Positions 19,535 through 29,263 are shown, numbered from the stretch's first letter. The stretch: DNA of 64,000 nucleotides from Pseudescherichia vulneris NBRC 102420 (GCF_000759795.1 NZ_BBMZ01000012.1:124001-188000), one strand, 5' to 3'. Made by a program: numbers and translations. The notes: generated from the letters alone by a model not told the origin.

Positions 19535-20305
19535 TCATCCGCGCAAAATTTTATCCATCGCCCGCCCCGGCAGTAGGCGTTTCAACCAGCAGACGGCATG
19601 GGTGACCAGCGTCACCGGATAGCGCAGCTTTGGACGCTTGCTCTCAAAAGCATGGCGCACTTTTGCCACCACCGCCTCCGGGCCGAGGGTAAACCGTGCA
19701 GCAATGCCAGGATTTTCTACCGGGTTATCCTGCTGGGTCTGGTTGACGTTTTTGGTAAAGCGCGTGCGGATTGGGCCAGGCTCGATCAGGCTCACCTGAA
19801 TACCGCTGTGGCGCAGCTCCATGCGCAGGGCATCTGACCACGCCTCAAGGGCATATTTACTCGCCGCATAGGCTCCGCGTCCGGCCGTTGAGATCAGCCC
19901 CATTACTGAGGAGGTCATCACAATCCGCCCCTCGCCGTGAGGGATCATTGCTGGCAGCAGGCGCATGGTCAGCTGATGCGCGCCAAAGAAGTTGGCGGAG
20001 AACTGCTGCTCCATCTGTTCGCGGCTGATGGTAGCCAGCGGGCCGTAGACGCCGTAGCCCGCGTTGTTAAAAATACCGTACAGGCGGTTGTCGGTCCGCG
20101 CGATAATCTCATCGGCGGCGCGATCGACGCTCTCCGGTGAGTCGAGATCCAGCAGGATGCCGGTAAAGCCCATCCCGTTCATGCGTGAGACGTCATCCGG
20201 TTTGCGGCAGGCGGCGAGGACATGAAAACCCTGGCGCTTGAGCTCTACCGCTGCTTCCAGACCGATTCCGCTGGAACATCCTGTTATTAAGACCGATTTT
20301 TGCAT
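19535..20305 (-). CDS. ybbO: short-chain dehydrogenase/reductase YbbO
   Basis: A 256-residue NADP-type SDR: the cofactor motif TGCSSGIG at residues 8-15, NNAGYG, catalytic serine in MTSSVMG, and YAASKYALE (YxxxK). E. coli YbbO reduces aldehydes and retinoids. The E. coli-like upstream start ATG-ACT-CAT-AAA is still present at 20344 but is closed by an in-frame TAA at the fifth codon, so the start here must be the ATG at 20305. Confidence 0.9.
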   Translation of the reverse strand: MQKSVLITGCSSGIGLEAAVELKRQGFHVLAACRKPDDVSRMNGMGFTGILLDLDSPESVDRAADEIIARTDNRLYGIFNNAGYGVYGPLATISREQMEQQFSANFFGAHQLTMRLLPAMIPHGEGRIVMTSSVMGLISTAGRGAYAASKYALEAWSDALRMELRHSGIQVSLIEPGPIRTRFTKNVNQTQQDNPVENPGIAARFTLGPEAVVAKVRHAFESKRPKLRYPVTLVTHAVCWLKRLLPGRAMDKILRG

Positions 20306-20346
20306 AACTTTACCCGTAGGCGTCCCCGATTATTTATGAGTCATGG

Positions 20347-20970
20347 TTAACTGTCATGGTTAACTAAAGGTGCGAGGCGCGTGGCCATCCAGTCGGCGAT
20401 AAACGGCTGGGCATCCAGATTTGGGTGAATGCCATCGTCCTGCATCCACTGCGGCTTGAGGTAGACCTCCTCCATAAAGAAGGGGAGCAGCGGCACGTTG
20501 AACTCTTTCGCCAGCGCAGGGTAGATGGCGCTAAAGGTCTCCGTATAGCGACGACCAAAGTTGGGCGGCAGGCGGATCTGCATCAGCAGCGGCTGCGCGT
20601 TAGCGTCCTTAATGGTCTGCAAAATTTTACGCAGGGTCTGCTCTGTCTGCTGGGGTGCAAAGCCCCGCAGGCCGTCGTTGCCCCCAAGCTCCACCAGCAC
20701 CCAGCGCGGCTGGTGCTGCTTCAGCAGCGCGGGCAGACGAGAAAGCCCCTGCTGCGAGGTATCGCCGCTTATACTGGCATTAACCACCGACGGCGTCTGC
20801 TGCCACTTAGCGTTAAGCAGCGCAGGCCAGGCCGAATTGGCCGCCATGCGGTATCCGGCGCTCAGGCTGTCACCGAGAACCAACAGCGTGTCAGCGGCTG
20901 CGGCACGGAAGGTAAACAGAAGCATAAACAGGAAGGGCAAATGCCAGCGGAAAACATTGTTGAAGTTCAT
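20347..20970 (-). CDS. tesA: multifunctional acyl-CoA thioesterase I / lysophospholipase L1
   Basis: A 207-residue periplasmic SGNH hydrolase. The signal peptide LPFLFMLLFTFRAAAA precedes LVLGDSLSAGYR (Ser nucleophile in GDSLS), the oxyanion-hole GGNDGL, and DDGIHPN holding the catalytic Asp and His. It hydrolyses acyl-CoA, lysophospholipids and some esters. The first 30 bp of the gene overlap the first 30 bp of the divergent ybbA, so each promoter lies inside the other gene, as in E. coli. Confidence 0.94.
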   Translation of the reverse strand: MNFNNVFRWHLPFLFMLLFTFRAAAADTLLVLGDSLSAGYRMAANSAWPALLNAKWQQTPSVVNASISGDTSQQGLSRLPALLKQHQPRWVLVELGGNDGLRGFAPQQTEQTLRKILQTIKDANAQPLLMQIRLPPNFGRRYTETFSAIYPALAKEFNVPLLPFFMEEVYLKPQWMQDDGIHPNLDAQPFIADWMATRLAPLVNHDS

Positions 20971-21627
20971 TATCTTAAGAAGTCCGTCGGTCAGGGGGAA
21001 CATGAGCTTTCCATCCTCACCGGAGTTGAGCTAGTTGTCAAACCGGCGCAGACGATTGCCCTGATCGGCGAGTCGGGATCCGGCAAGTCCACCCTGCTGG
21101 CGATCCTCGCCGGGCTGGACGACGGCAGCAGCGGCGAGGTCAACCTGCTGGGCCAGCCGCTGCACAGTATGGATGAAGAGGCACGGGCGGCGCTGCGGGC
21201 GCAAAACGTCGGCTTTGTCTTCCAGTCCTTTATGCTGATCCCCACCCTAAACGCACTGGAGAACGTCGAGCTTCCGGCGCTGCTGCGCGGTGAGAACGGT
21301 CGCCAGAGCCGGGAGAACGCCAAAGCGCTGCTGACCGAGCTCGGACTTGGCAAGCGACTGGATCATCTTCCCGCCCAGCTCTCCGGCGGCGAGCAGCAGC
21401 GCGTAGCCCTGGCCCGCGCCTTCAATGGCCGCCCCGGCGTGCTGTTTGCCGATGAGCCCACCGGCAACCTTGACCGGCAGACCGGAGATAAGATCGCCGA
21501 TCTGCTCTTCTCGATGAACCAGCAGTATGGCACCACGCTGATCCTGGTCACGCACGATCCGCAGCTGGCGGCCCGCTGCGACCGTCGCCTGCGGCTGGTC
21601 AACGGCGAACTGCGGGAGGAAGCATGA
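20941..21627 (+). CDS. ybbA: ABC transporter ATP-binding protein YbbA
   Basis: A 228-residue LolD-like ATPase: Walker A GESGSGKST, Q-loop VFQSFMLIPTLNA, signature LSGGEQQRVALARAF, Walker B VLFADEP, and VTHD switch histidine. It starts MPAENIVEVHYLK at 20941, inside the 5' end of divergent tesA, and overlaps ybbP by 4 nt. With YbbP it forms a MacB/LolCDE-like complex reported to work with TesA; the substrate is uncertain. Confidence 0.94.
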   Translation: MPAENIVEVHYLKKSVGQGEHELSILTGVELVVKPAQTIALIGESGSGKSTLLAILAGLDDGSSGEVNLLGQPLHSMDEEARAALRAQNVGFVFQSFMLIPTLNALENVELPALLRGENGRQSRENAKALLTELGLGKRLDHLPAQLSGGEQQRVALARAFNGRPGVLFADEPTGNLDRQTGDKIADLLFSMNQQYGTTLILVTHDPQLAARCDRRLRLVNGELREEA

Positions 21628-24038
21628 TTGCCCGCTGGTTCTGGCGCGAATGGCGTTCGCCGTCGCTGCTGATCGTCTGGCTGGCCCTCAGCCTGGCCGT
21701 GGCCTGCGTGCTGGCGCTGGGCAACATCAGCGATCGCATGGAGAAAGGGCTAAGTCAGCAGAGCCGCGACTTTATGGCGGGCGACCGGGCGCTGCGCAGC
21801 TCCCGCGAGATCCCCCCGGCGTGGCTGGAGGAGGCGCGCAAGCGCGGTCTGAAGGTGGGGGAGCAGCTTACCTTCGCCACCATGACCTTTGCTGGCGATA
21901 CGCCGCAGCTGGCTAACGTCAAGGCCGTGGATGCTATCTATCCCATGTACGGCGAGCTGCAAACCAATCCGCCGGGCCTCAAGCCGCAGGCGGGAACGGT
22001 GCTGCTCGCCCCGCGCCTGATGGCGCTGCTGGAGTTGAAAACCGGCGACTATATCGATGTTGGCGACGCCCGCCTGCGGATTGCGGGCGAAGTGGTGCAG
22101 GAGCCGGACGCCGGGTTTAACCCCTTCCAGATGGCGCCCCGCCTGATGATGAACATTGCCGACGTAGAGGCGACCGACGCGGTCCAGCCCGGTAGCCGCG
22201 TGATGTGGCGCATCAAGTTTGGCGGCACGCCGCAGCAGCTTGAAGAGTATGAAAAGTGGCTCCTGCCGCAGCTTAAGCCGGAGCAGCGCTGGTATGGCCT
22301 GGAGCAGGACGAGGGCGCGCAGGGGAAATCGCTGGAGCGCTCGCAGCAGTTCTTGCTACTGTCGGCCCTGCTGACTCTGCTGCTGGCGATTGCCGCCGTG
22401 GCGGTGGCGATGAACCACTACTGCCGTAGCCGCTACGATCTGGTCGCAATCTTAAAAACGCTGGGGGCAGGGCGCGCCCAGCTGCAAAGGCTGATCGTCG
22501 GCCAGTGGCTGCTGGTGCTGGCCCTTGCCACTGTCACCGGGGGCGCTATCGGCCTGCTGTTTGAGCAGGTGCTGATGATCCTCCTCAAGCCGGTGCTGCC
22601 CGCTGCGCTGCCGCCTGCCAGCCTCTGGCCATGGCTGTGGGCGACGGGAGCGATGCTGGTGATCTCCCTGCTGGTGGGGCTGCGGCCCTATCGTCTGCTG
22701 CTGGCCACCGCGCCGATCCGCGTCCTGCGCCGTGATGCGGTGGCTAACGTCTGGCCGCTTAAGCTCTATCTGCCCATTGTTGCTGCTGTGGCTATCGCGC
22801 TGCTGGCCTGGCTGATGGGCGGCAGCATGCTGCTGTGGGCCGTATTAGCGGGCGCGGTGGTGCTGGCTCTGCTCTGTGGGCTGGTGGGCTGGATGCTGCT
22901 TAACGTCCTCAAGCGGCTGACCCTGAAGTCGCTGGCGCTGCGGCTGGCGGTCAACCGACTGCTACGTCAGCCGTGGTCGACCCTGAGCCAGCTCTCGGCG
23001 TTCTCGCTTTCATTCATGCTGCTGGCGATGCTGCTGGTGCTGCGTGGCGATCTGCTCGATCGCTGGCAGCAGCAGCTTCCTGCCGAGAGTCCCAACTACT
23101 TCCTGATCAATATCGCTTCCGAGCAGGTGATGCCGCTGAAGACGTTTCTTGACGAGCATCAGATCGTTCCGGAGTCGTTCTACCCCATCGTGCGGGCGCG
23201 CCTGACCCAGATTAACGGCCAGACCACCGAGGGCAATAAGGAAGAGGCGCTGAACCGGGAGCTGAACCTCACCTGGCAGGCGAACCGGCCGGATCACAAT
23301 CCACTCACCGCGGGCAGCTGGCCGCCCAAGGCGGGAGAAGTGTCAATGGAGGAGGGGCTGGCGGAGCGGCTTAAGATCCGTCTTGGCGATAGCGTTACCT
23401 TTATGGGCGATACCCAGGACTTCACGGCCAGGGTGACGAGCCTGCGTAAGGTGGATTGGGAGAGCCTGCGGCCGAACTTCTTCTTCATCTTCCCGCCCGG
23501 CGCGCTGGATAACCAGCCCCAGAGCTGGCTGACCAGCTTCCGCTGGGAGAACGGCAACGGCATGCTGACCCAGCTTAATCGGGCGTTTCCTACGGTGAGC
23601 CTGCTGGATATCGGGGCGATCTTAAAGCAGGTCGGCCAGGTGCTGGGGCAGGTGAGCCGCGCGCTGGAGGTGATGGTAGTGCTGGTGACGCTCTGCGGCA
23701 TTCTGCTGCTGCTGGCTCAGGTGCAGGTTGGCATGCGCCAGCGGCATCAGGAGCTGGTGGTCTACCGTACGCTGGGGGCAGGTAAACGTCTGCTGCGCAC
23801 GACCCTGTGGTGCGAGTTCGCGCTGCTGGGCTTTGTCGCCGGGCTGGTGGCGGCCATCGGCGCGGAGACGGCGCTGGCGGTATTGCAGACGCGGGTATTT
23901 GATTTCCCGTGGCAGCCCGACTGGCGGCTGTGGCTGACGCTGCCGCTCTGTGGCGCGCTGCTGCTCTCGATCTGCGGCGGCTGGCTGGGCACCCGGTTAT
24001 TAAAGGGCAAAGCGCTGTTCCGCCAGTTTGCTGGGTAA
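21624..24038 (+). CDS. ybbP: ABC transporter permease YbbP
   Basis: An 804-residue FtsX/MacB-superfamily membrane protein, the same length as in E. coli, with two repeated halves. Each half has periplasmic domains between helices, with FtsX-type helix bundles near residues 240-360 and 680-790, the latter containing RQRHQELVVYRTLGAGKRLL. It is translationally coupled to ybbA. These type VII ABC systems move lipids or proteins from the outer leaflet rather than importing solutes. Confidence 0.94.
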   Translation: MIARWFWREWRSPSLLIVWLALSLAVACVLALGNISDRMEKGLSQQSRDFMAGDRALRSSREIPPAWLEEARKRGLKVGEQLTFATMTFAGDTPQLANVKAVDAIYPMYGELQTNPPGLKPQAGTVLLAPRLMALLELKTGDYIDVGDARLRIAGEVVQEPDAGFNPFQMAPRLMMNIADVEATDAVQPGSRVMWRIKFGGTPQQLEEYEKWLLPQLKPEQRWYGLEQDEGAQGKSLERSQQFLLLSALLTLLLAIAAVAVAMNHYCRSRYDLVAILKTLGAGRAQLQRLIVGQWLLVLALATVTGGAIGLLFEQVLMILLKPVLPAALPPASLWPWLWATGAMLVISLLVGLRPYRLLLATAPIRVLRRDAVANVWPLKLYLPIVAAVAIALLAWLMGGSMLLWAVLAGAVVLALLCGLVGWMLLNVLKRLTLKSLALRLAVNRLLRQPWSTLSQLSAFSLSFMLLAMLLVLRGDLLDRWQQQLPAESPNYFLINIASEQVMPLKTFLDEHQIVPESFYPIVRARLTQINGQTTEGNKEEALNRELNLTWQANRPDHNPLTAGSWPPKAGEVSMEEGLAERLKIRLGDSVTFMGDTQDFTARVTSLRKVDWESLRPNFFFIFPPGALDNQPQSWLTSFRWENGNGMLTQLNRAFPTVSLLDIGAILKQVGQVLGQVSRALEVMVVLVTLCGILLLLAQVQVGMRQRHQELVVYRTLGAGKRLLRTTLWCEFALLGFVAGLVAAIGAETALAVLQTRVFDFPWQPDWRLWLTLPLCGALLLSICGGWLGTRLLKGKALFRQFAG

Positions 24039-24219
24039 TTTAACCTCTAATGCGCGCCGGGAATTATCTCGGTGCGCAATTTTTCCCCTCGATGATTATT
24101 CACCAACTCGATGTTTTGACAGCACAAAACCGCAAAAAAGCCGCAACACCCCCACCTTAATAAACGATATTATTTGCTTGCTAAATAGTTAGCTGTCTAT
24201 TCATCAAGGAAATAGTCTC

Positions 24220-25362
24220 ATGGCTATAAAAATAAAAGCGCTGGCAATCACGATCGGCGCAGCAGTGGCAGTCACCTCTTTTACTACTCAGGCAGAGATT
24301 ACACTTTTAAAGCAGGACCCAGCCGCAGGTGACGCGCTGAGCCGCCTCAACTTTGCCGTTGGCGGCAGTATTCGTCCCCAGTTCAACAATATGACCGGCG
24401 ATGGCGATAAAGGCTCTTACAAACGCAACGGCTTTGACGGCGGCACGCGTTTCCGTTTCGCAGCGGATTACTACCTGTTTGATGATATCAACTGGACCAA
24501 CTATTACGAAGTGGGTGTGAATATTCCGGCGGTATTTGACTGGGATAACCACTACGCCAAAGGAGCAGATGATACCAGCCGCCGCATGCTCTATACCGGC
24601 TTTAAAAGTAAAACCTGGGGCGTGCTGACCTTTGGCCAGCAGAACAGCGTCTACTACGACGTGATCGGGGCCAAAACCGATATCTGGGATTACGACATGA
24701 TTGGCCAGGCACCGGGCAACGGTATCAATGGCGATTATGATGGCTCCTACCGTTCACGCAAGATGCTGAAGTATAAGAAGACCGTAGGCGATGCTGATAT
24801 CTACGCCTCTTATCTGTTTAAAGACAACTATAACCCGATGAACGGCCTGCGCTATGAGCGTACCGGCGGCGGCTCGCTGGGTCTCGACTACCGTCTGACC
24901 TCCGATCTTACCTGGGGGACGGCATGGAACTACACGCGGGCAAAAATCTACAATCCGCATAACAGCGACAGCAAAACCTGGGATCAAAACATTGTCGGTA
25001 CGGCGCTAAGCTGGTCGCCGGATCGCTGGACAATCTCCGTGGGTGGCGGCTGGTATCAGAACTTTATGACTACCAAAAAAGTCTCTATCGACCACTACTT
25101 CGCCGGTGATGCGTGGGGGATTGAGTACTTCGCCGGTTACAAAATCCCGGTGGGTCAGTATGCGCTTAAATCCGTGCAGCCCTACGTGATGGGCGATCGT
25201 ATTGAGTACCTGAATGGCCGCGACTACCTGCGCACCGATAACGGCGTTGGCGTCACCTTCCAGCTGGATTACGGCTTCCGCGTTGATTACGAGCACGTCT
25301 TTACCTCTAGCACTGACAATCTGGGCGATATGAACCTGGTGCGTCTGCGCTACGACTTCTAA
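24220..25362 (+). CDS. outer-membrane porin, Gram-negative porin family
   Basis: A 380-residue outer-membrane protein. The signal peptide ends TSFTTQA; the mature part is made of alternating amphipathic strands (GTRFRFAADYYLFDD, YTGFKSKTWGVLTFGQQNSV, WTISVGGGWYQNF) and ends in RLRYDF with the terminal phenylalanine needed for BAM assembly. YTGFKSKTWGVLTFGQ is typical of the OmpC/OmpF superfamily, but overall it is an atypical member resembling SfpA-like porins. It is followed on the same strand by a MetQ-type ABC system, so it may supply that importer. Substrate unknown. Confidence 0.8.
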   Translation: MAIKIKALAITIGAAVAVTSFTTQAEITLLKQDPAAGDALSRLNFAVGGSIRPQFNNMTGDGDKGSYKRNGFDGGTRFRFAADYYLFDDINWTNYYEVGVNIPAVFDWDNHYAKGADDTSRRMLYTGFKSKTWGVLTFGQQNSVYYDVIGAKTDIWDYDMIGQAPGNGINGDYDGSYRSRKMLKYKKTVGDADIYASYLFKDNYNPMNGLRYERTGGGSLGLDYRLTSDLTWGTAWNYTRAKIYNPHNSDSKTWDQNIVGTALSWSPDRWTISVGGGWYQNFMTTKKVSIDHYFAGDAWGIEYFAGYKIPVGQYALKSVQPYVMGDRIEYLNGRDYLRTDNGVGVTFQLDYGFRVDYEHVFTSSTDNLGDMNLVRLRYDF

Positions 25363-25374
25363 TAAGCGTCCTGT

Positions 25375-25401
25375 CCCCGGCGGCGCGTGCGTTTGCCGGG
25401 G
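25375..25401 (+). terminator. REP-like GC hairpin after the porin gene
   Basis: CCCCGGC and GCCGGGG flank a 13-nt loop just past the stop. There is no T-run, so it may act as a 3' stabiliser that lowers expression of the downstream ABC genes. Confidence 0.45.
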
Positions 25402-25484
25402 CACTGCTATCTATATGAAATTTTTTCAATTACCGCCGGGCCGGGTTTATGCCATCTTAACGCTCTGCGTTATGCATAAATTGT

Positions 25485-25516
25485 CAAAAAAGCGCGCCGC
25501 TTAGTCCGGCGCGTCA
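25485..25516 (-). terminator. hairpin with T-run on the minus strand, upstream of the MetQ-like gene
   Basis: CGCGCCG...CGGCGCG is a perfect 7-bp stem. Read leftwards it is followed by six Ts, an intrinsic-terminator shape, although no minus-strand gene is visible to its right. It may instead be a structure in the 5' leader of the ABC operon. Confidence 0.35.
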
Positions 25517-25548
25517 TACAGCAAACACAATACACTTTGGGAGAATCT

Positions 25549-26370
25549 ATGGGACGTCGTCTCAGCTTTCGTGCCAGCGTTGCTGCACTGCTTTTAGCCT
25601 GTGGTCTACCGTTTGCCCACGCCAGCGATCCGCAAACCATCACCTTCGGCGTCGCGCCGGGTCCCTACGGCGATATGGTCAAACAGGCCATTGCCCCTTC
25701 GCTGAAGGAGAAGGGCTATAAGGTCGTGGTGCGCGAGTTTAGCGACTACGTTCAGCCGAACATGGCGCTCTCTAACGGCAGCATCGATGCCAACCTGTTC
25801 CAGCACTCGCTCTACTTAGACAAGTTCGCGGCCGATAAAGGGCTGAAGCTCACGAAGCTGATTGTCGTTCCCACGGCGGGCATGGGCCTCTACTCCCATA
25901 AGGTTATTAGCGTCGATCAGCTGAAGAAGGGCGATATCGTCACCCTATCCAACGATCCCACTAACCTGGCGCGCGGCCTGCGTTTCCTTCAGGCGATGCA
26001 GCTGATCACCATCAAAGAGAATATCGACCCGACCAAAGCCTCCGAGCGCGATATCGCCAGCAACCCGAAAGGGCTGGTGTTTAAACCGCTGGAAGCGGCC
26101 CAGCTGCCGCGTACGTTGGATAGCGCCAGCGCCGCGCTGGTAAACGGTAACTTTGCCATTGCCGCTGGCCTGAAGCTCTCCTCTGCCCTTAAGCAGGAGC
26201 AGCTGGACGAGAACCTGAAAAACGTTATCGCGGTGCGTAGCGAAGATGCCGATAAGCCGTTCGCCAAAGACATCGTGGCTGCGGTGCAGTCTCCGGCCTA
26301 CCGGGCGGTGATTGACGATCCGAAGAACATCTTCAACGCCTTCCAGAAGCCAGAGTGGATGCATGATTGA
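25549..26370 (+). CDS. MetQ/NlpA-family ABC substrate-binding protein
   Basis: A 273-residue periplasmic binding protein of the NlpA/MetQ family: ITFGVAPGPYGDMVKQAIAP, VVREFSDYVQPNMALSNGSIDANLFQH and GNFAIAAGLKLSSALK. It captures D/L-methionine or a related amino acid. The start at 25549 follows GGGAGAATCT. The signal has LLACGLPFAHA, so it could be cleaved as a lipoprotein at the cysteine or by signal peptidase I after AHA. It overlaps the ATPase gene. No MetJ box was found upstream, which argues against strict methionine regulation. Confidence 0.88.
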   Translation: MGRRLSFRASVAALLLACGLPFAHASDPQTITFGVAPGPYGDMVKQAIAPSLKEKGYKVVVREFSDYVQPNMALSNGSIDANLFQHSLYLDKFAADKGLKLTKLIVVPTAGMGLYSHKVISVDQLKKGDIVTLSNDPTNLARGLRFLQAMQLITIKENIDPTKASERDIASNPKGLVFKPLEAAQLPRTLDSASAALVNGNFAIAAGLKLSSALKQEQLDENLKNVIAVRSEDADKPFAKDIVAAVQSPAYRAVIDDPKNIFNAFQKPEWMHD

Positions 26371-27379
26371 GCTAAATAACGTCTGCGTCGATTTTGCCGC
26401 AGGCAAGGGGCCCACGACCCGGGCGGTGGACGATGTCAGCCTGCATATCACGGCAGGGGAGATTTTTGGCATCGTTGGCACCAGCGGCGCAGGGAAAAGT
26501 ACCCTGCTGCGCACCCTGAATGCCCTCCAGCGCCCCAGCCAGGGCGAGGTGAAGATCAACGGCGTGGCGATCTCCACGCTAGAAGGCGTCACGCTGCGCA
26601 AGGCACGCCAGCGCATCGGTATGATCTTCCAGCACTTTAATCTGATGCACACCCGCACCGTGGCGCAGAACGTCGCGTTCAGCCTGAAGGCGGCGGGGTG
26701 GGCCAGCGGTGAGATTGCGCCTCGGGTTAAAGAGATCCTGGAGCTGGTAGGCCTTGCCGATAAAGCAGGCCGCTTTCCGGCGCAGCTGAGCGGCGGGCAG
26801 AAGCAGCGGGTGGGGATCGCCCGCGCGATTGCCAATCATCCTGACGTGCTGCTCTGCGACGAGCCGACCTCGGCGCTGGATCTGGAGACCTCTGCGACGA
26901 TCCTCGCCCTGCTGAAAGAGATCAATGCCCGGCTGGGGATCACCATCGTGCTGATCACCCATGAGATGAACGTGATCAAATCGATCTGCGACCGGGTGGC
27001 GGTGATGTCCGCAGGCAAGGTGGTTGAGCTGGGCGAGGTATTTGATATCTTCGCCCACCCGCAGCATCCGTTTACCCAGCAGCTGGTTTCGCACACCTTG
27101 AATCTGACTCTGCCAGAACGGCTGCAGCAGGATCTGCCGGGGCAGCTGGTGAAAATTCTGTTCATCGGCGATTCAGCCGAGCAGCCGGTGCTCTCTGAGG
27201 TGGCGGTGATGTTTGGCGTGGCGGTGAATATTCTGCATGGCAAAATTGAGTATCTTGGCGAGCGGGCGCTGGGGATCCTGGTGGTTCGCTTAACCGCCGC
27301 CGATAATCCGACCGCGGTCGAGGCCGCCGTCGACCATATCCGTCAGCGTACAGCCCAGGTGGAGGTGCTTCGTGGATGA
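26363..27379 (+). CDS. MetN-type ABC transporter ATP-binding protein
   Basis: A 338-residue ATPase: Walker A GTSGAGKST, Q-loop IFQHFNLM, signature LSGGQKQRVGIARAI, Walker B VLLCDEPTSALD, and a C-terminal NIL (ACT-like) regulatory domain at about residues 265-338 (VKILFIGDSAEQPVLSE). In MetN the NIL domain binds methionine and causes trans-inhibition. It starts 8 nt inside the binding-protein gene and overlaps the permease gene, so the operon is tightly coupled. It is a second MetNIQ-like set; the canonical metNIQ lies elsewhere in enterobacteria. Confidence 0.9.
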   Translation: MIELNNVCVDFAAGKGPTTRAVDDVSLHITAGEIFGIVGTSGAGKSTLLRTLNALQRPSQGEVKINGVAISTLEGVTLRKARQRIGMIFQHFNLMHTRTVAQNVAFSLKAAGWASGEIAPRVKEILELVGLADKAGRFPAQLSGGQKQRVGIARAIANHPDVLLCDEPTSALDLETSATILALLKEINARLGITIVLITHEMNVIKSICDRVAVMSAGKVVELGEVFDIFAHPQHPFTQQLVSHTLNLTLPERLQQDLPGQLVKILFIGDSAEQPVLSEVAVMFGVAVNILHGKIEYLGERALGILVVRLTAADNPTAVEAAVDHIRQRTAQVEVLRG

Positions 27380-28031
27380 TTTACTGGCCGATCTGAGCCT
27401 GGCCTTTGGCGAAACCTTCCAGATGCTGAGCATCTCAACGGTGCTGGCTATCGTCGGCGGTCTGCCGCTCGGCTTTCTGATCTTTGTGACCGATCGGCAT
27501 CTCTTCTGGCAGAACCGCGCGGTGTATCTCATCAGCTCCGTGCTGGTGAACATTATCCGCTCCGTGCCTTTTGTGATCCTGCTGGTGCTGCTCCTGCCGC
27601 TCACGCAGTTCCTGCTTGGCAACACCATCGGGCCGATTGCGGCCTCGGTGCCGCTCTCGGTTGCCGCCATTGCCTTCTATGCCCGGCTGGTAGACAGCGC
27701 CTTGCGCGAGGTGGATAAGGGAATTATCGAGGCCGCCGAAGCTTTTGGTGCTAGCCCGCTGCGTATCATCTGCACCGTGCTGTTGCCGGAGGCCAGCGCG
27801 GGCCTGCTGCGCGGCCTGACCATTACTCTGGTGAGCCTGATCGGCTACTCGGCGATGGCGGGGATCGTCGGCGGCGGTGGGGTAGGGGATCTGGCGATCC
27901 GCTACGGCTACTACCGCTATGAGACGCAGGTAATGGTGGTCACCGTGGTGGCGCTGATTATTTTGGTGCAGGTGGTGCAGATGCTGGGGGACTGGCTGGC
28001 CGCACGAGCCGACAAGCGAGGCCGCCGCTGA
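27372..28031 (+). CDS. MetI-type ABC transporter permease
   Basis: A 219-residue inner-membrane permease beginning at GTG 27372. It has five helices and the EAA loop (EAAEAFGASPLRIICTVLLPEA) that docks on the ATPase, and a MetI-like ending GGGGVGDLAIRYGYYRYE. It forms the channel for the adjacent ATPase and binding protein. Its stop abuts the convergent selU stop with no gap. Confidence 0.9.
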   Translation: MDDLLADLSLAFGETFQMLSISTVLAIVGGLPLGFLIFVTDRHLFWQNRAVYLISSVLVNIIRSVPFVILLVLLLPLTQFLLGNTIGPIAASVPLSVAAIAFYARLVDSALREVDKGIIEAAEAFGASPLRIICTVLLPEASAGLLRGLTITLVSLIGYSAMAGIVGGGGVGDLAIRYGYYRYETQVMVVTVVALIILVQVVQMLGDWLAARADKRGRR

Positions 28032-29105
28032 CTAGGCGTTTTGCAACCAGCCGTTGACCTCCTGCCACGAGCCGCGAAAGACAATCTTCGCGGCTTTCTT
28101 GTCTAACTGATAGCGGTACATCGGATCGTAATACTCCTTCAGTAACGGCACCAGCCAGGCATCATGGTCGCCGGTATCGCCGCGCTGCTGCTGGATCGCC
28201 AGGGCACTGTCAAGGTGTGCGCTGAGTTCGGCAAAACGCTGTAATCCCAGACGGCGACGGATGGCGAACAGCCCATGGTGCAGGTATTCGGCATAGTTCT
28301 GCCAGCCCGCCTCCTCGCCGTGTGCTGCGGTAAAATCGTGCTGCATACGCACAAAGTACTCGTTATGCAGACGCGCCACGCGCAGGTCAAACGGATCGTC
28401 CACCACTGCGATAGGCGACTCTACCATGCGTTCATACAGGCAGCCCGGCAAATGGTTGCCGCCGATCGTCCGGCCTTCATCTTCCAGCACCAGGCGCGTC
28501 GCGTCGCGTTTAAGCAGTTCTACCGCCAGCGCATTTTCAAAGCTTGCCTGCGAACGCTGTGGTTGCAGCGTGCGGCCAAATGACGATCCACGATGGCGAG
28601 CCAGATCTTCCAGATCGATGCCGTCAGGATGCTGGCGCACCAGATCGGTTTTACCGCTGCCGGTGCAGCCGCCGATCAGGATCAGCGGACGCTGGACGCG
28701 CTGCTCCGTGGCGAGTATTGCCGCCTGACGCAGGGCCTTATAGCCGCCGGGAATTAACGGATAGTCAATACCTGCCTCGCGCAGCCACTGTTGTGTGATA
28801 TGCGAACGCTGGCCGCCACGTGCGCAGCACAGATAGCCGTCGGGATGACGCAGGCAGGCATGGCGCCATGATTGAATGCGCTGTTCGCGCGTAATGCCAG
28901 ACACCAGTTGATGCCCGAGCGTTAACGCGGCCTCAGGGCCCTGGTGCTTATAGCAGGTGCCGACTGCCGTACGCTCTTCATCGTTCATCAACGGGAGATT
29001 AATTGCCGACGGCATTGCGCCTTGGGCAAATTCAACCGGGGCGCGTACATCCAGCAGGGGGGTATCAGCGGTGAGGATCGCGCAATAATCCATGCCTTCG
29101 CTCAT
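28032..29105 (-). CDS. selU: tRNA 2-selenouridine synthase
   Basis: A 357-residue enzyme (also called ybbB or mnmH) that replaces sulfur by selenium in the wobble 2-thiouridine of tRNAs, through a geranylated intermediate. An N-terminal rhodanese domain has the active cysteine in [11 protein letters not shown] (Cys93/Cys94), and a P-loop GGCTGSGKT lies at residues 145-153. It implies selenophosphate synthase elsewhere in the genome. Confidence 0.94.
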   Translation of the reverse strand: MSEGMDYCAILTADTPLLDVRAPVEFAQGAMPSAINLPLMNDEERTAVGTCYKHQGPEAALTLGHQLVSGITREQRIQSWRHACLRHPDGYLCCARGGQRSHITQQWLREAGIDYPLIPGGYKALRQAAILATEQRVQRPLILIGGCTGSGKTDLVRQHPDGIDLEDLARHRGSSFGRTLQPQRSQASFENALAVELLKRDATRLVLEDEGRTIGGNHLPGCLYERMVESPIAVVDDPFDLRVARLHNEYFVRMQHDFTAAHGEEAGWQNYAEYLHHGLFAIRRRLGLQRFAELSAHLDSALAIQQQRGDTGDHDAWLVPLLKEYYDPMYRYQLDKKAAKIVFRGSWQEVNGWLQNA

Positions 29106-29263
29106 GGGACTTCCTTCTGCACATCAAAGAGCAACGTTGTACGTCAGATTGCGCTATTTTACGCGTCCATTTGTGCGGTGGGAGAAAAAAATGATACGGG
29201 GAGCGGTACGACCGGGTTGCACGTGCGCTTACCCGGTGTACATGACAAAAAATGCGGAAACGC

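Noticed and set aside
25945-26835. Open frame antisense across the MetQ/MetN-like genes
   Set aside because: Both sense genes are clear ABC components with overlapping starts; the antisense frame lacks a ribosome site and motifs.
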